64,000 bases of DNA from Tanypteryx hageni (Eukaryota > Arthropoda > Insecta > Odonata > Petaluridae): assembly GCA_028673005.1 (NCBI GenBank), contig CM054113.1, forward strand, positions 169,987,337 through 170,051,336, given 5' to 3'. A model generated the notes under the pieces. That model was given only the letters and a program-made list of their open reading frames with translations, was not told where the DNA came from and did not search any database. How positions within the stretch are numbered: position 1 is the first letter of the stretch; each line of letters begins with the position of its first letter. Below are positions 1-8,804 of the stretch, piece by piece. Position numbers and translations under genes: made by a program.

Positions 1-440
1 AATAAAATTCAACATATTTTTAAAAAATGCGCCATCTATCTTTTCTGCGAAACGAACGCTCACAACCAAGCAAATAAATTCCTAAAAATTTGATTTATTT
101 AATAGGAAATGTTCTAATCTACAAATATAGTACCATGTGCGAAAGAGAATAAAACCCTTACTGGTACAAAAGAAAAGAGAAGCACTTTTACAATATTGCT
201 TTAGGATTCCGCTGTGCAGCCAATCTAATTAGAGTACCCCAATATCTATCTCCTACCATTTATTGTAGCGATTCCAATGTTCATTTTGTTTTTGTTTTTG
301 AAGAAAGAGGGAGTTAGTGAGGGCCAAAAGTGGGGGAGGAAGAGAGAAGGGAATAAAAGGAAAGAGCAAGGAAGAGAAAACGGCAGTGGTGGTAGTCCAC
401 CCAAGTAAACGGCGAGTGTGAGATGGGAATCCATCCCTGA
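1..440. other. AT-rich flank with a G-rich tract, no gene
   Basis: No coding exon is recognisable. The left 250 bases are AT-rich and unique. From about 300 to 365 the plus strand becomes purine-rich. One CTCF-like motif lies at 29-37 and is listed separately. The minus-strand open frames here are shadows of the purine tract and the neighbouring TA repeat. Confidence 0.6.
29..37 (-). promoter_or_regulatory. CTCF-like motif match
   Basis: The minus strand reads AGATGGCGC, which agrees with the core of the insect CTCF consensus. It is only a 9-base match, so binding is inferred. Similar matches lie at 20974, 40019 and 55329. Confidence 0.25.
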
Positions 441-458
441 GGAAAGCGTGTTCGCTAC

Positions 459-460
<2 letters not shown>

Positions 461-480
<20 letters not shown>
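461..480. repeat. short (TA)n microsatellite
   Basis: About ten TA units lie roughly 20 bases beyond the 3' end of the Helitron copy at 502-2027. They give a spurious IYIYIY reading frame on the minus strand. Confidence 0.9.
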
Positions 481-489
<9 letters not shown>

Positions 490-501
490 ACGAATAGTGG
501 G

Positions 502-2027
502 TTAGTGGGTGCTTGCAAACTGCAAGCGCTTAAAAAATCACCATACACCATGATCTAAACTCTCAAATAAACCAACGCGATCTCCAGGACAACAACACTT
601 CAGTCACGTGGAGCTTATATGTATTAAATAATAAATTCCATGAGTAATAGCAGTATATTTATAATTTCCCCTGAAATTAGGTAACAATCTGTAATTTACA
701 AATTCTCTGGCAATCGGCTCGTGTCCTAGTTTTCGTATTTCAAGTTTCGTGACTCAGATCGACCTGCATGACCAATAAGAATAATCATCATTAGGACAAT
801 ACCCTATACACTAAAATGATAGGAAAATTAGGATATTTTGTATTAAGGTTATTGCATCATCATCCGTGCCTTTAGCACGTATTTGGATTTAAAAATTGCA
901 AAATAGGTATGAATACATTCTATTTAACAATTGAAAAGAGTTAAAATTTCTCGAAAAATTATGAAACACAACATTAAAATACTTTTCAAGTTTTACTTTC
1001 ACAACTATCAGGTCTGCTTCTCCTATTTTGATCCCTTATAGCTCTGGAGAAAAACAAACCTATTCGCTCTTTCCTACAGTCGATAACCCTAATTTAATCG
1101 TCATGTTTGTGATTTCATTAGTACGTAAGAATTGCAATTATCTATGATACCCTCAATCACAGTGCGTGATACAATTAGTGTTTTGGATAGAGTAAAATCT
1201 TTAACGGAAGAAAATATTGATATATGATGTTTTCATAATATGCATGATATTGAAAATTACAATAAGTTAACTTATATGCTTATGGGAATAAACTTGATGT
1301 TAATTCGATTAAAGAAAAATGAAAAAAATCTATTTCCGCAACTCGAATTTTCTATAACTCGAATAATTTTTGCTTTCCTTTGAGATTCGAGTTATAGAAA
1401 TTCCACTGTATATATACAAATATTTAAAAATATATTTCCATACCTTAAATTTTCTATTACTTGAATAATTATTACTTTTCCTTGAGATTATTAGTTATGA
1501 AAGTTCAACTATAATTTTTTATGACGGCATTCATTTCCATTTAAAACATTAAATTATCGCAATCGTAATGTATAATATCAGATCCCTTTAAAAGCATTGA
1601 GGTCGTTGCCATAGTATTTAAAGATTTTCATTGTTGAAAACAGAAAAAAATTCACACGTTTTCCGATTAAAACCAGATATTTACAATAATTCGGTACGTA
1701 TTGGAATTATAATTTCAAAAATTAAGAACTCCGTTTTTTTTGCATAGATAAACACTTTTTGCGAATTCGTATCCCAATTTTAAGTAATTTAAAAATGCAT
1801 ATTTAGAAAGACACACTGAATCCCATGCTTTTCTTATGGGGTGTTAAAATGGAACATTGGGGTTAAAAAGACCCCTTAAATATGAAATTTTTTGTGGTTT
1901 TCAATTTTTGTCTTCGGTTATGTCACTCTACCTACCAACACCAAATTTTAGATTTCTATCCCTTCTAGAAGTACCTTAAAATTTAGTGTCAGTGAGTGAG
2001 GCGCAAGTAGCTATATTATTATAGAGA
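502..2027 (-). mobile_element. non-autonomous Helitron, copy 1
   Basis: Read on the minus strand, the element begins with TCTCTATAAT after an A at 2028. It ends just past a hairpin (stem GCTTGCA/TGCAAGC, about 510-527, 3-nt loop) followed by a CTAA terminus near 502. A 5' TC start, a 3' hairpin, a CTRR end and insertion between A and T are Helitron hallmarks. A second copy lies at 36847-38153 in the same orientation and aligns along almost its whole length. Copy 1 carries about 180 extra bases near 1340-1590, with a partial duplication and a pogo-like terminus (…CCACTGTA at about 1401-1408). No Rep/helicase coding remains, so it would depend on an autonomous relative. The exact 3' base is uncertain. 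Confidence 0.7.
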
Positions 2028-2028
2028 T

Positions 2029-2290
2029 GAACTGGAGGTGTAGTGGTTAGCGTGTCGGCTTCCCATTACAAAGTTCCGGAGTTCAAACCACGCGAATGGA
2101 GGTTTTATTAAAAAACTATCATCGGTGCCTCGCAGTAGGCAGCAGTAGTATCAGTATGGTATAGAGCCTAGTGGTTAGCGTGTCGGCTTCACATTACTAA
2201 GTTCCGAGATTCAATCCCCACTAATGGAGGTTTTATTTAAAAAATTATCATCGGTGCCTAGCAGTAGGCAGCAGTATGGTATAGAGCAGA
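2029..2290 (+). repeat. two tandem tRNA-like SINE units
   Basis: Two copies of a roughly 125-base unit lie head to tail (about 2036-2165 and 2158-2288). Each has an A-box-like TAGTGGTTAGCGTG and a degenerate B-box-like GTTCCGnnnTTCAA. These are followed by a conserved tail, ATGGAGGTTTTATT…ATCATCGGTGCCT…GTAGGCAGCAGTA…GGTATAGAGC. The first unit has an extra 9-base GTATCAGTA duplication. The block lies directly upstream of the RTE remnant, so it could be a SINE pair or part of that LINE's 5' leader. tRNA ancestry is inferred from the two boxes; no cloverleaf can be drawn. Confidence 0.5.
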
Positions 2291-2416
2291 AAACAAATGA
2301 TGTTGGCTGGGTCTATATCCAATACAGTTGTAGGCGTGATCAGGACGATTTGAACGGCTCCAGTACTGCGATGTGGAAAGAAAGAGGGAAACTACCACAT
2401 TACAATCCCTATATGG

Positions 2417-4010
2417 TTGGACAATATGAGTTCTCTCGAGGTAAAACAATCCGGAGGTAAAATAGTCCCCCAATCGAATCTTCGGGCGGGGACCGCATTG
2501 AGGAAAACATTTGTCGAAAGTAATTTACGAATTGGCACTTGGAACGTAAGAACTATGAGAAAGGCAGGAAAGCTAGAGAACTTGAAAGAAGAAATAAGAA
2601 GAAATAGAGTTGACATTATAGGACTGAGCAAAACTAGATGGGAAGGAGAAGGACAGTTTGACTCGGAAGAGTTCACGGTAGTTTATTCGGGAGGAAATAG
2701 TGGGGAAAGAGGAGTAGCTCTGATACTTAGGAAAGATATGATGAAAAGCGTGACAAACATATTAGAAACGAACGATAGACCGATGGCAATAAAGCTAAAA
2801 ATAGTCCCAGTGGACATTTTGATAATCCAGGTATATATGTCAACGTCAGCTCCTGAAGAGGAAGAAATCGAGGAGATTTATGAGTAAATTAATGACATAT
2901 ACGAAGAAGACGGAAGAGGAAAGTTAAACTGCATAATAATGGGAGATTGGAACAGCATAGTTGGAGAAGGACAGGTAGAAAATGTTGTCGGGCAATACGG
3001 ACTTGAGAAGAGAAACCAAGGAGGGGAAAAAATGGTAGAATTCTGCATCAAGAATGACCTTGTAGTGACTAATACATGGTTCAAAAAACATAAACTAAGG
3101 TTATACACATAGAAAGCCCCAGGAGATAAAATGTGATGCCAAACAGATTGCATCCTAGTAAAACAAAGATTCAGGAACAGGATAAAGACCGCCAAGGCAT
3201 TACCAGGAGCAGACATTGATTCAGATCACAGCCTTCTAATACTTGACGTGAGTACAAAGCTCAAACAAATAAGAAAAACGAGAAGAGAAAGACAGACCTG
3301 GGACCTAGAAAAACTAAAAGAAAGGCAGGATGTAGTCAGCATGAAGTTGGAAGATAACTTAAGAAAGTTGGAAAACAAACCGAAGACCGTTGATATAGAA
3401 TGGGATGAAATTAAAACCAGTATCAAGGATACCTTGGATAAAGAGATTGGAAAACAAGAGAAGAAAATCAGAAAACCATGGATCACTAAGGAAATGCTGG
3501 AGAAAATGGATGAGACACGAAAATGGAAAAATGTTGACAGTGAAGAAGGTATAGCAAAATATAGACATAAACAATGAGTTGAGAATGGTAACAGAAAAAG
3601 CTAGAGAAAATTGGATAAAAGGAAAATGTGATGAAATAGAACAAATGGAGAAGTTAGGACGGTACGATATGATGTACGCTAGGACACTGGAATTAGAAGA
3701 TAAGAAGTCTAATGGAATTTGTGGTAAAGGATTTATGAATACGGATGGGAACAGTCTCAGAAACAAAGGATGCAGCACAGGTATGGGAAGAATACATTAA
3801 GGAACTAGGAATGCAAACTGGGTTGGACATTACCTGAGGAGAGAGAGTATTATTAAAGACATGTTAGAAGGAAAAGGGAAAAGATGTAAGAAAAAGCTTC
3901 AGATGATAGACGATTTGAAAGGGAAAGAGAGTAATCAAGATATGAAGAGGACAGCGGAAAAGTAGGAGTATATGGATAACCAGGTTTAACCATGAATAAT
4001 TCGGACCTGT
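2417..4010 (+). pseudogene. RTE-clade LINE, decayed endonuclease and linker region
   Basis: This is the N-terminal part of a non-LTR retrotransposon protein of the type often annotated 'craniofacial development protein 2-like'. The endonuclease (EEP) domain begins near 2525 with GTWNVRT. It continues through GLSKTRWEG, GVAL, MGDWN (about 2939) and DSDHSLL (about 3219), which are the usual catalytic stretches. One frame runs from 2417 to 3577 but is broken by three in-frame stops (2885, about 3111 and about 3135). After 3577 the reading moves to another frame (ENWIKGKCDEIEQ…), with more frameshifts near 3720-3780. It fades out at about 4010, just before a hAT insertion. The reverse-transcriptase fingers and palm are absent here; an RT fragment of the same type lies at 8240-8495. 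It is non-functional. Confidence 0.85.
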
Positions 4011-4041
4011 CTACGGACAGACTACCTATGATGTTATATAG

Positions 4042-6093
4042 AAGGGCTGGCCAACACGTCGATCGCGATCGACTGGTCGATCGCGGCTTTAATTTCGGTC
4101 GATCGCGACGGAATTATATTACACGAAAAAATTAATTATTTAATAATCCATCTGTCAAAGTGAGATTATGTTAAGGCAGTTAGATTATTCAGGCAAAGAT
4201 AATTTCACGCCAGCTATAAAGATAGCTCTGTTATCGTGCTTTGAGCACGTAGTTCCAACATTTGACCAACAGATGGTTTTTCTTTTAAATCAAGCCGAAC
4301 CAGTAGATACAAGTTCGTTATATTCGATATAAGAAAAGTTTCGCCTATCCATGTTGGACGCACACGAATAGTACTCTTGGTGTGCACAGTGCAGCGCACT
4401 TATTCGTCATCTATCTTTACTTCGAACACTCCCACATTTAAAAGGAGTGCTCCGTAACAAGTAAAACATTATTATCAAGAATGGGAACTGGAGTACTTAA
4501 TTTCTTAAAAATGCTTTTTTAGAAGTAACTGAAGTACTTTTTGAAAATTTAATGAATAAGAATTAAATCTAAACTGCTTTTCAAGATCTACAATTATCTC
4601 GAATTAGTGCGATGCGGCGGATTGAGAACATGAGGGAAAATGTGAGTGGACAGTTGCATGCAGATATTGTTAACTGTGTTTGCTTTTCCCTCCAACTTGA
4701 TGCATCCACTGACATTAGTGATACAGCCCAGTTGCTTGTTTTTATTCATATGGTTTTTGATGATATTACCATTAGAGAAGAAATGCTGGGCATGATTCCT
4801 TTGAAAGAGAGGACAAGAGGTCTTGATATATTCAATGCCTTCCAAAATTTCGTTGATAAGATTAAATTACCTCTCTTTAAGCTTATTACGAAAGACAGGG
4901 TATCTTAACGGATTCATCGCATTGTGCCAAAAAGCTGATGAATTCCCAGATTTCTTGAGCTATCATTGTATCATTCATCAACAAGTATTAGCCAGTTAGA
5001 GATTAAATACAAAAAGCATGATGGAGATAACCTTCAAAATCGTAAATTCAATCCGAGAACAATCTCTTCAAAGGCGTCTTTTGAAAATGGAACTAGATTC
5101 AGACAACCAGATCTAGTATTAGACACAGATGTGAGGTGGCTGAATCGTAGTAAGTTTTTTCAAAGATTTCGTGATTTGTTGAATGAAGTTATAACTTTTC
5201 TTAAAGAAAGAGGATATAATTAAGAGCAGTTACAGGATGTGAACTGGCTGTTTGATCTGGCTTTTCTGACAGATTTCATAGGCAAACTAAGTGCTCTGAA
5301 TTTTTACTTGCAAGAAAAAAAACAGAACTGTTGGTGACATGATTGGGCTTTATTTCGGCCTATAAAAAACAATTTTTGGTGATGGCCAATGATTTTAAAC
5401 AAAATATATTCGATCACTTTCCAAATATTCAAGATCATTTGCAAAAATACCCCGATTTTGTATTTAAAATTGAGAAATATAATGCTGAAATTGAGAAAGT
5501 TGTGATGTATTTTGAATTCAGATTGAGCGATTTAAAAAAATATTGTTCAGTACCTTTTTTTCCCTTTAAAGCCGACCTGGATACGAAACATATTGCAGAA
5601 GAAATTGATTTTATTTTTCAGATGGACAAATAATTACTTATATCACTGCAATGCGATGTTTTTCTAAAAGCCCGGTCATCAGAATACTAATTTTTGGAGA
5701 TATATTTCTCGAGATAAGTACCCTAATGTGAAAAAATGCAGTGAACTGATCCATTCTTGTTTTGGTTCAACATATTTATGTGAATCAGCTTTTTCATATT
5801 CGAAACAAGCGAAGACGAAGCACCGTTCCAGTCTTACAGATTTGCATACAGAAGATTCATTAAGATTAGCCTTGTCACAGTACACAGCTGATTTTGGAAG
5901 CTTGGTAGATGATATGAAGGCACAAACTTCTCATTAAATGGTAATTTAATATTAATAAAAGAAACATTTTTGTAACGTATTTTACTTTTTTATTTGAACC
6001 ATGGGAGGGGGAGAAGTGAATAGATATAGTAGCTCGCAGATGGTTTTAATGAAAAAAAGTCGATCGCGTCGCAAAATAATTTGGCCACCCCTG
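4042..6093 (+). mobile_element. hAT-superfamily DNA transposon, 2.05 kb, decayed
   Basis: The ends are imperfect inverted repeats: AAGGGCTGGCCAA at left, and CAGGGGTGGCCAA read inward from the right. They are flanked by an 8-bp target duplication (TTATATAG at 4034-4041, ATATATAG at 6094-6101; 7 of 8 match). The GTCGATCGCGA motif recurs several times just inside the left end and once just inside the right end, as expected of hAT subterminal transposase-binding repeats. The interior codes a broken transposase. It is inserted between the two halves of the RTE remnant. Confidence 0.85.
4612..5937 (+). pseudogene. hAT transposase (GTF2IRD2/ZBED-like), broken into four frames
   Basis: Four plus-strand pieces line up in order. 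Piece 4612-4908 contains FSLQLDASTDISDTAQL…VFDD…KERTRGLDIFNAF, the catalytic D region typical of 'general transcription factor II-I repeat domain-containing protein 2-like' transposases. Piece 4966-5223 has LDTDVRWLNRSKFFQRF. Piece 5343-5633 is a middle section. Piece 5728-5937 has GSTYLCESAFSY…DSLRLALSQY, the C-terminal hAT dimerisation domain. Between the pieces lie stops and frameshifts (for example at 4906 and 5221). The N-terminal zinc-finger (BED-type) part is not recognisable. It no longer encodes an active enzyme, and there is no sign of host domestication. Confidence 0.88.
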
Positions 6094-6299
6094 ATATATA
6101 GTATATGCATAGCAAAAATCCGTTACAACGAATTTCTCGGAGAACGCGAATCGTTTAGTTGTACTGAAATTTAGTTCTAAAAGATATTGGTCAAAATTAC
6201 TTCACAAGGTCCATTACTTGTTCAAATAAGTTCCACTGCACTTTTATAACCTACTGTAGTAGTAATGTAATTTATTGCAAATCTTTAATTAATAATAAA

Positions 6300-6815
6300 T
6301 AAAGCGCCAAAATACTAGTGACTTGCTGATTAGCACGATAATTGAAAGGAAGTGAAAGAACATTTTTGAAGCAGCGATGTTTGCCTAATTTTCCGATTAT
6401 TGGCGGCGTCATCTTTTCAGTTTCTGTTGAAATTTAACGAAAAAGTCTAGTCAATCGTTACTTGGATTCCCTGCCTCCTCTACAACGATCACACTTAATG
6501 GCAAGTGTACCATTCAGCAACAAGCGATAAAACATTCTTGTCTCATCGACTTGAAAATATCATCTGAACTGTATTCATTAATCAGCTTTATAATTTCTCC
6601 TGTACGCCATTCGGTCGCCTTATCTAGTGGGACGTCATTTACTTCAGCGAAGATTAATTTTGATCCAGTTCCATTCTGTTAGCGAAGTCTGTTGAGCCAC
6701 CCAAAGCATGCCGTGTCCGAGCAGATTTGCTAATTCAAACGCGTTTTTCCGATCGAGTGGACCAATCATGGGAATGTTTCTAATGTAAACATTTTGTAAC
6801 CACTGAAAATTCTTT
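6300..6815 (-). pseudogene. Tigger/pogo transposase remnant (CENP-B HTH and DDE start)
   Basis: Conceptual minus-strand translation gives, in order, a CENP-B-type HTH stretch (NIPMIGPLDRKNAFELANLLG, about 6790-6725, one stretch in the HTH) and EVNDVPLDKATEWR. After a frameshift comes VDETRMFYRLLLNGTLA, near 6555, the first DDE aspartate region of Tigger enzymes. The GGRESK and PPIIGKLGKHRCFKN segments follow. Stops and frameshifts interrupt it, and the second half of the DDE domain is missing. It is non-functional. Confidence 0.75.
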
Positions 6816-6976
6816 TTGCTTTAAAGTATTCCTAGGAATCACTTGATGAGGAGAAAATGAAGATAAAATGAAAAGGTTATTAAGACTCAGGAAATCACTT
6901 ATTCGTAAACAAAAGCATTATATGCATATTTGAATTCAAAAAGATTTTGTTGTATGGGATTTTTCGTTAAAACTAC

Positions 6977-8122
6977 CGTATTTCTAGACATATAAGACGC
7001 AACGGAGTAAAAGTTTTTTAGAAGATTTTTCAGGAAAAAAGTGTTTTGGTTCACCAAGGTATTTAGGAAGGGCCACGTCGTGCATCACTTCCAGTCGTTA
7101 TAAGTCCGTACTTGGCAACGTTTACAGAAAATATTATAACAGTTAAATATAACGTTTTAGATCAACTTCATTCGTAAAATAAATAGTGATGATCTAAAAG
7201 ATAAATAATTGCTTCGAGAATTGTATAGCAAGATGTGCCCTGCATGAACTAGGCAGTCGTATTAATTAAAGTTGCCTTACCGATAGTAATTACTTAAACT
7301 TAAGTTCAAGATGATTTTTTAATATAATGGGATAAATAATAAATTGACTGCATAGATTATAACGATACGTACACTCAACTAGTCCTTTTTTTCTGCAACT
7401 CTTTTTGCCTAGTGCATAACGATTATGATCGATACAGCAATACCTAACTTCCTCTGTTCTACTATCTATCACTTCCTCCTCTAGTTGTGGCCATTTCAAA
7501 CCAACATTTTCTTATCCCTTCAGCTTCAGTTTTTCCTTGATTTCTTCATTCACAGATCATTTATTCTATGGGAGGTGGTCCGAAATGTGTTGCTGCTCGG
7601 TTTTCGTGCATTTTTGCATATTGAATCGCCTGAAGCTAATAACTAACAGCGTAGGCATATCGTTTCACTCTTGTAGCTATTGCGATATCAATACATGTAA
7701 CGTTATTTATCCTAGATACGTATAAAACATTTATGATATCTACATGAATTCTACAGTTCCATGGCATTAATCGTGTTATTCAACGGGCTCATAAGGAACT
7801 AAAACATCACAAATGCGCCGAAATTGTAATCACTGTGAGCGTACATGTATTAAAGCGTAATAATGAAAATACGTCCTCGGAATTCGTTGCATAAGGTATT
7901 ACTGTATATATTAACAAATTTTTCACTATTAATTATTAATAATGTATATTTTATTGTATTTGCGACGAATGACTGTCAGTTATTCTATTTTTGGGATGTG
8001 TTCTTTACTTCCAGTATTGAGAACAGTAATAATCTTTCTTTCGGCGTATAATACGCAGACTAATTTTGGAGGTCATTTGCATGGGGAAAAAGTGCGTCTT
8101 GCATGCCGAGAAATACAGTAAT
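6977..8122 (-). mobile_element. pogo/Tigger-like transposon B, nested in A
   Basis: The terminal inverted repeats are about 28 bp: ACCGTATTTCTAGACATATA at left and ACTGTATTTCTCGGCATGCA read inward from the right, both running into AAGACGCA. TA lies at both ends, the target duplication of the pogo group. At 1.15 kb it is too short for a full transposase, but it keeps part of one on the minus strand. It lies inside element A and is therefore younger than A. Confidence 0.7.
7380..7645 (-). pseudogene. Tigger/pogo transposase N-terminal remnant
   Basis: Minus-strand translation shows LQAIQYAKMHENRAATHFG near 7645-7585 (first, psq-type HTH). After frameshifts it reads KWPQLEEEVID, then GIAVS and AKRVAEKKGLVE near 7500-7385 (CENP-B-type HTH). 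The order and spacing match the DNA-binding half of pogo/Tigger transposases. Only this half is present; the DDE domain is deleted. Confidence 0.6.
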
Positions 8123-8239
8123 TACGTTCTAACGATATTAAAAAGCATTATTACTAAGGGAAGTTGGCTGAGACTTGGAAATATTTTTATTATAGAGAAA
8201 TTTTCGTTATAATGGGAATTTGCTGTATATATCATGATA

Positions 8240-8495
8240 TGCTGATTACATCATACTGTTCGAAGGAAACCCAGAAGAGCTCCGTAGAAGAACTGAGAAA
8301 CTGGAGCAGGAAAGCCGAAAAGCTGGACTGAAAATGAATCTTAATTTAAAAAGGTCATGTTCATCTCCTTCACAAATCCGGAGATGGTATCGATCCACGG
8401 AGCAGAACCTGAAGAAGTAACAAATTAAGTTTACTTGGGCCAACTCATTACTACCGACGGATCACTTAGAGAAACCAACCGGAGGGTAAAGGTTG
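8240..8495 (+). pseudogene. RTE-clade LINE, reverse-transcriptase palm/thumb fragment
   Basis: Plus-strand translation begins ADYIILFEGNPEELRRRTEK, where ADY replaces the FADD-type RT catalytic box. It continues EQESRKAGLKMN, then after a frameshift …GAEPEEVTN and VYLGQLITTDGSLRETN. This is the classic RTE segment after the YADD box. It starts right after the end of Tigger A, and with the 2417-4010 remnant it probably represents one LINE copy split by later insertions. The RT part between them is lost. Confidence 0.75.
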
Positions 8496-8508
8496 TGTGT
8501 GTGTGTTT
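8491..8508. repeat. short (GT)n microsatellite
   Basis: About six GT units lie at the junction between the RTE remnant and the minus-strand SINE. Confidence 0.7.
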
Positions 8509-8512
8509 ATGG

Positions 8513-8803
8513 CTAATCAACCTCTTGGATTATTATAGCAATAGCTCCTTCCACACCGAATGGACAAGGGAGGAGGGAAACCTGGTGCCGGCATTAGCCT
8601 ACTCTTAACGAAGAGGGGGCCAAAGGTGTAACGTCCCTTCAGAAGAACAGAACTCTGAATTTGCGCGGTCTCCTCATACCACACAAACAGGGGGCCGGGT
8701 GACCTTGGAAAAAATCCTACTTTTGCCGGGATCGTGCCCGCTGCCCTTTCGAGCAGCATGCTAGTAGGAGCCAGCGTCCTAACCTCTACACCACGGGCAC
8801 TCC
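8513..8803 (-). mobile_element. tRNA-derived SINE
   Basis: Read on the minus strand, the 5' end is GGAGTGCCCGTGGTGTAGAG (A box at about 8782-8795). Then comes a B-box-like GGGCACGATCCCGG at 8726-8739. A non-tRNA body follows, with CTTCTGAAGGGACGTTACAC and AGTAGGCTAATGCCGGCACC, ending in GTTTCCCTCCTCC. The body recurs at 13606-13665 (plus) and 63632-63745 (minus). It has no coding content; Pol III transcription is inferred from the boxes. Confidence 0.7.
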
Positions 8804-8804
8804 G

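Larger units (their letters stand above)
6110..8227 (-). mobile_element. pogo/Tigger-like transposon A, with a second element inside
   Basis: The right end, read inward on the minus strand, is TACAGCAAATTCCCATTATA. The left end on the plus strand is TAGCAAAAATCCGTTACAAC. These imperfect inverted repeats end at TA dinucleotides, as pogo-group elements do. Transposase remnants at about 6300-6815 agree. The element starts just after the hAT target duplication and is itself split by element B (6977-8122). The exact left boundary is uncertain by a few bases. Confidence 0.65.
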
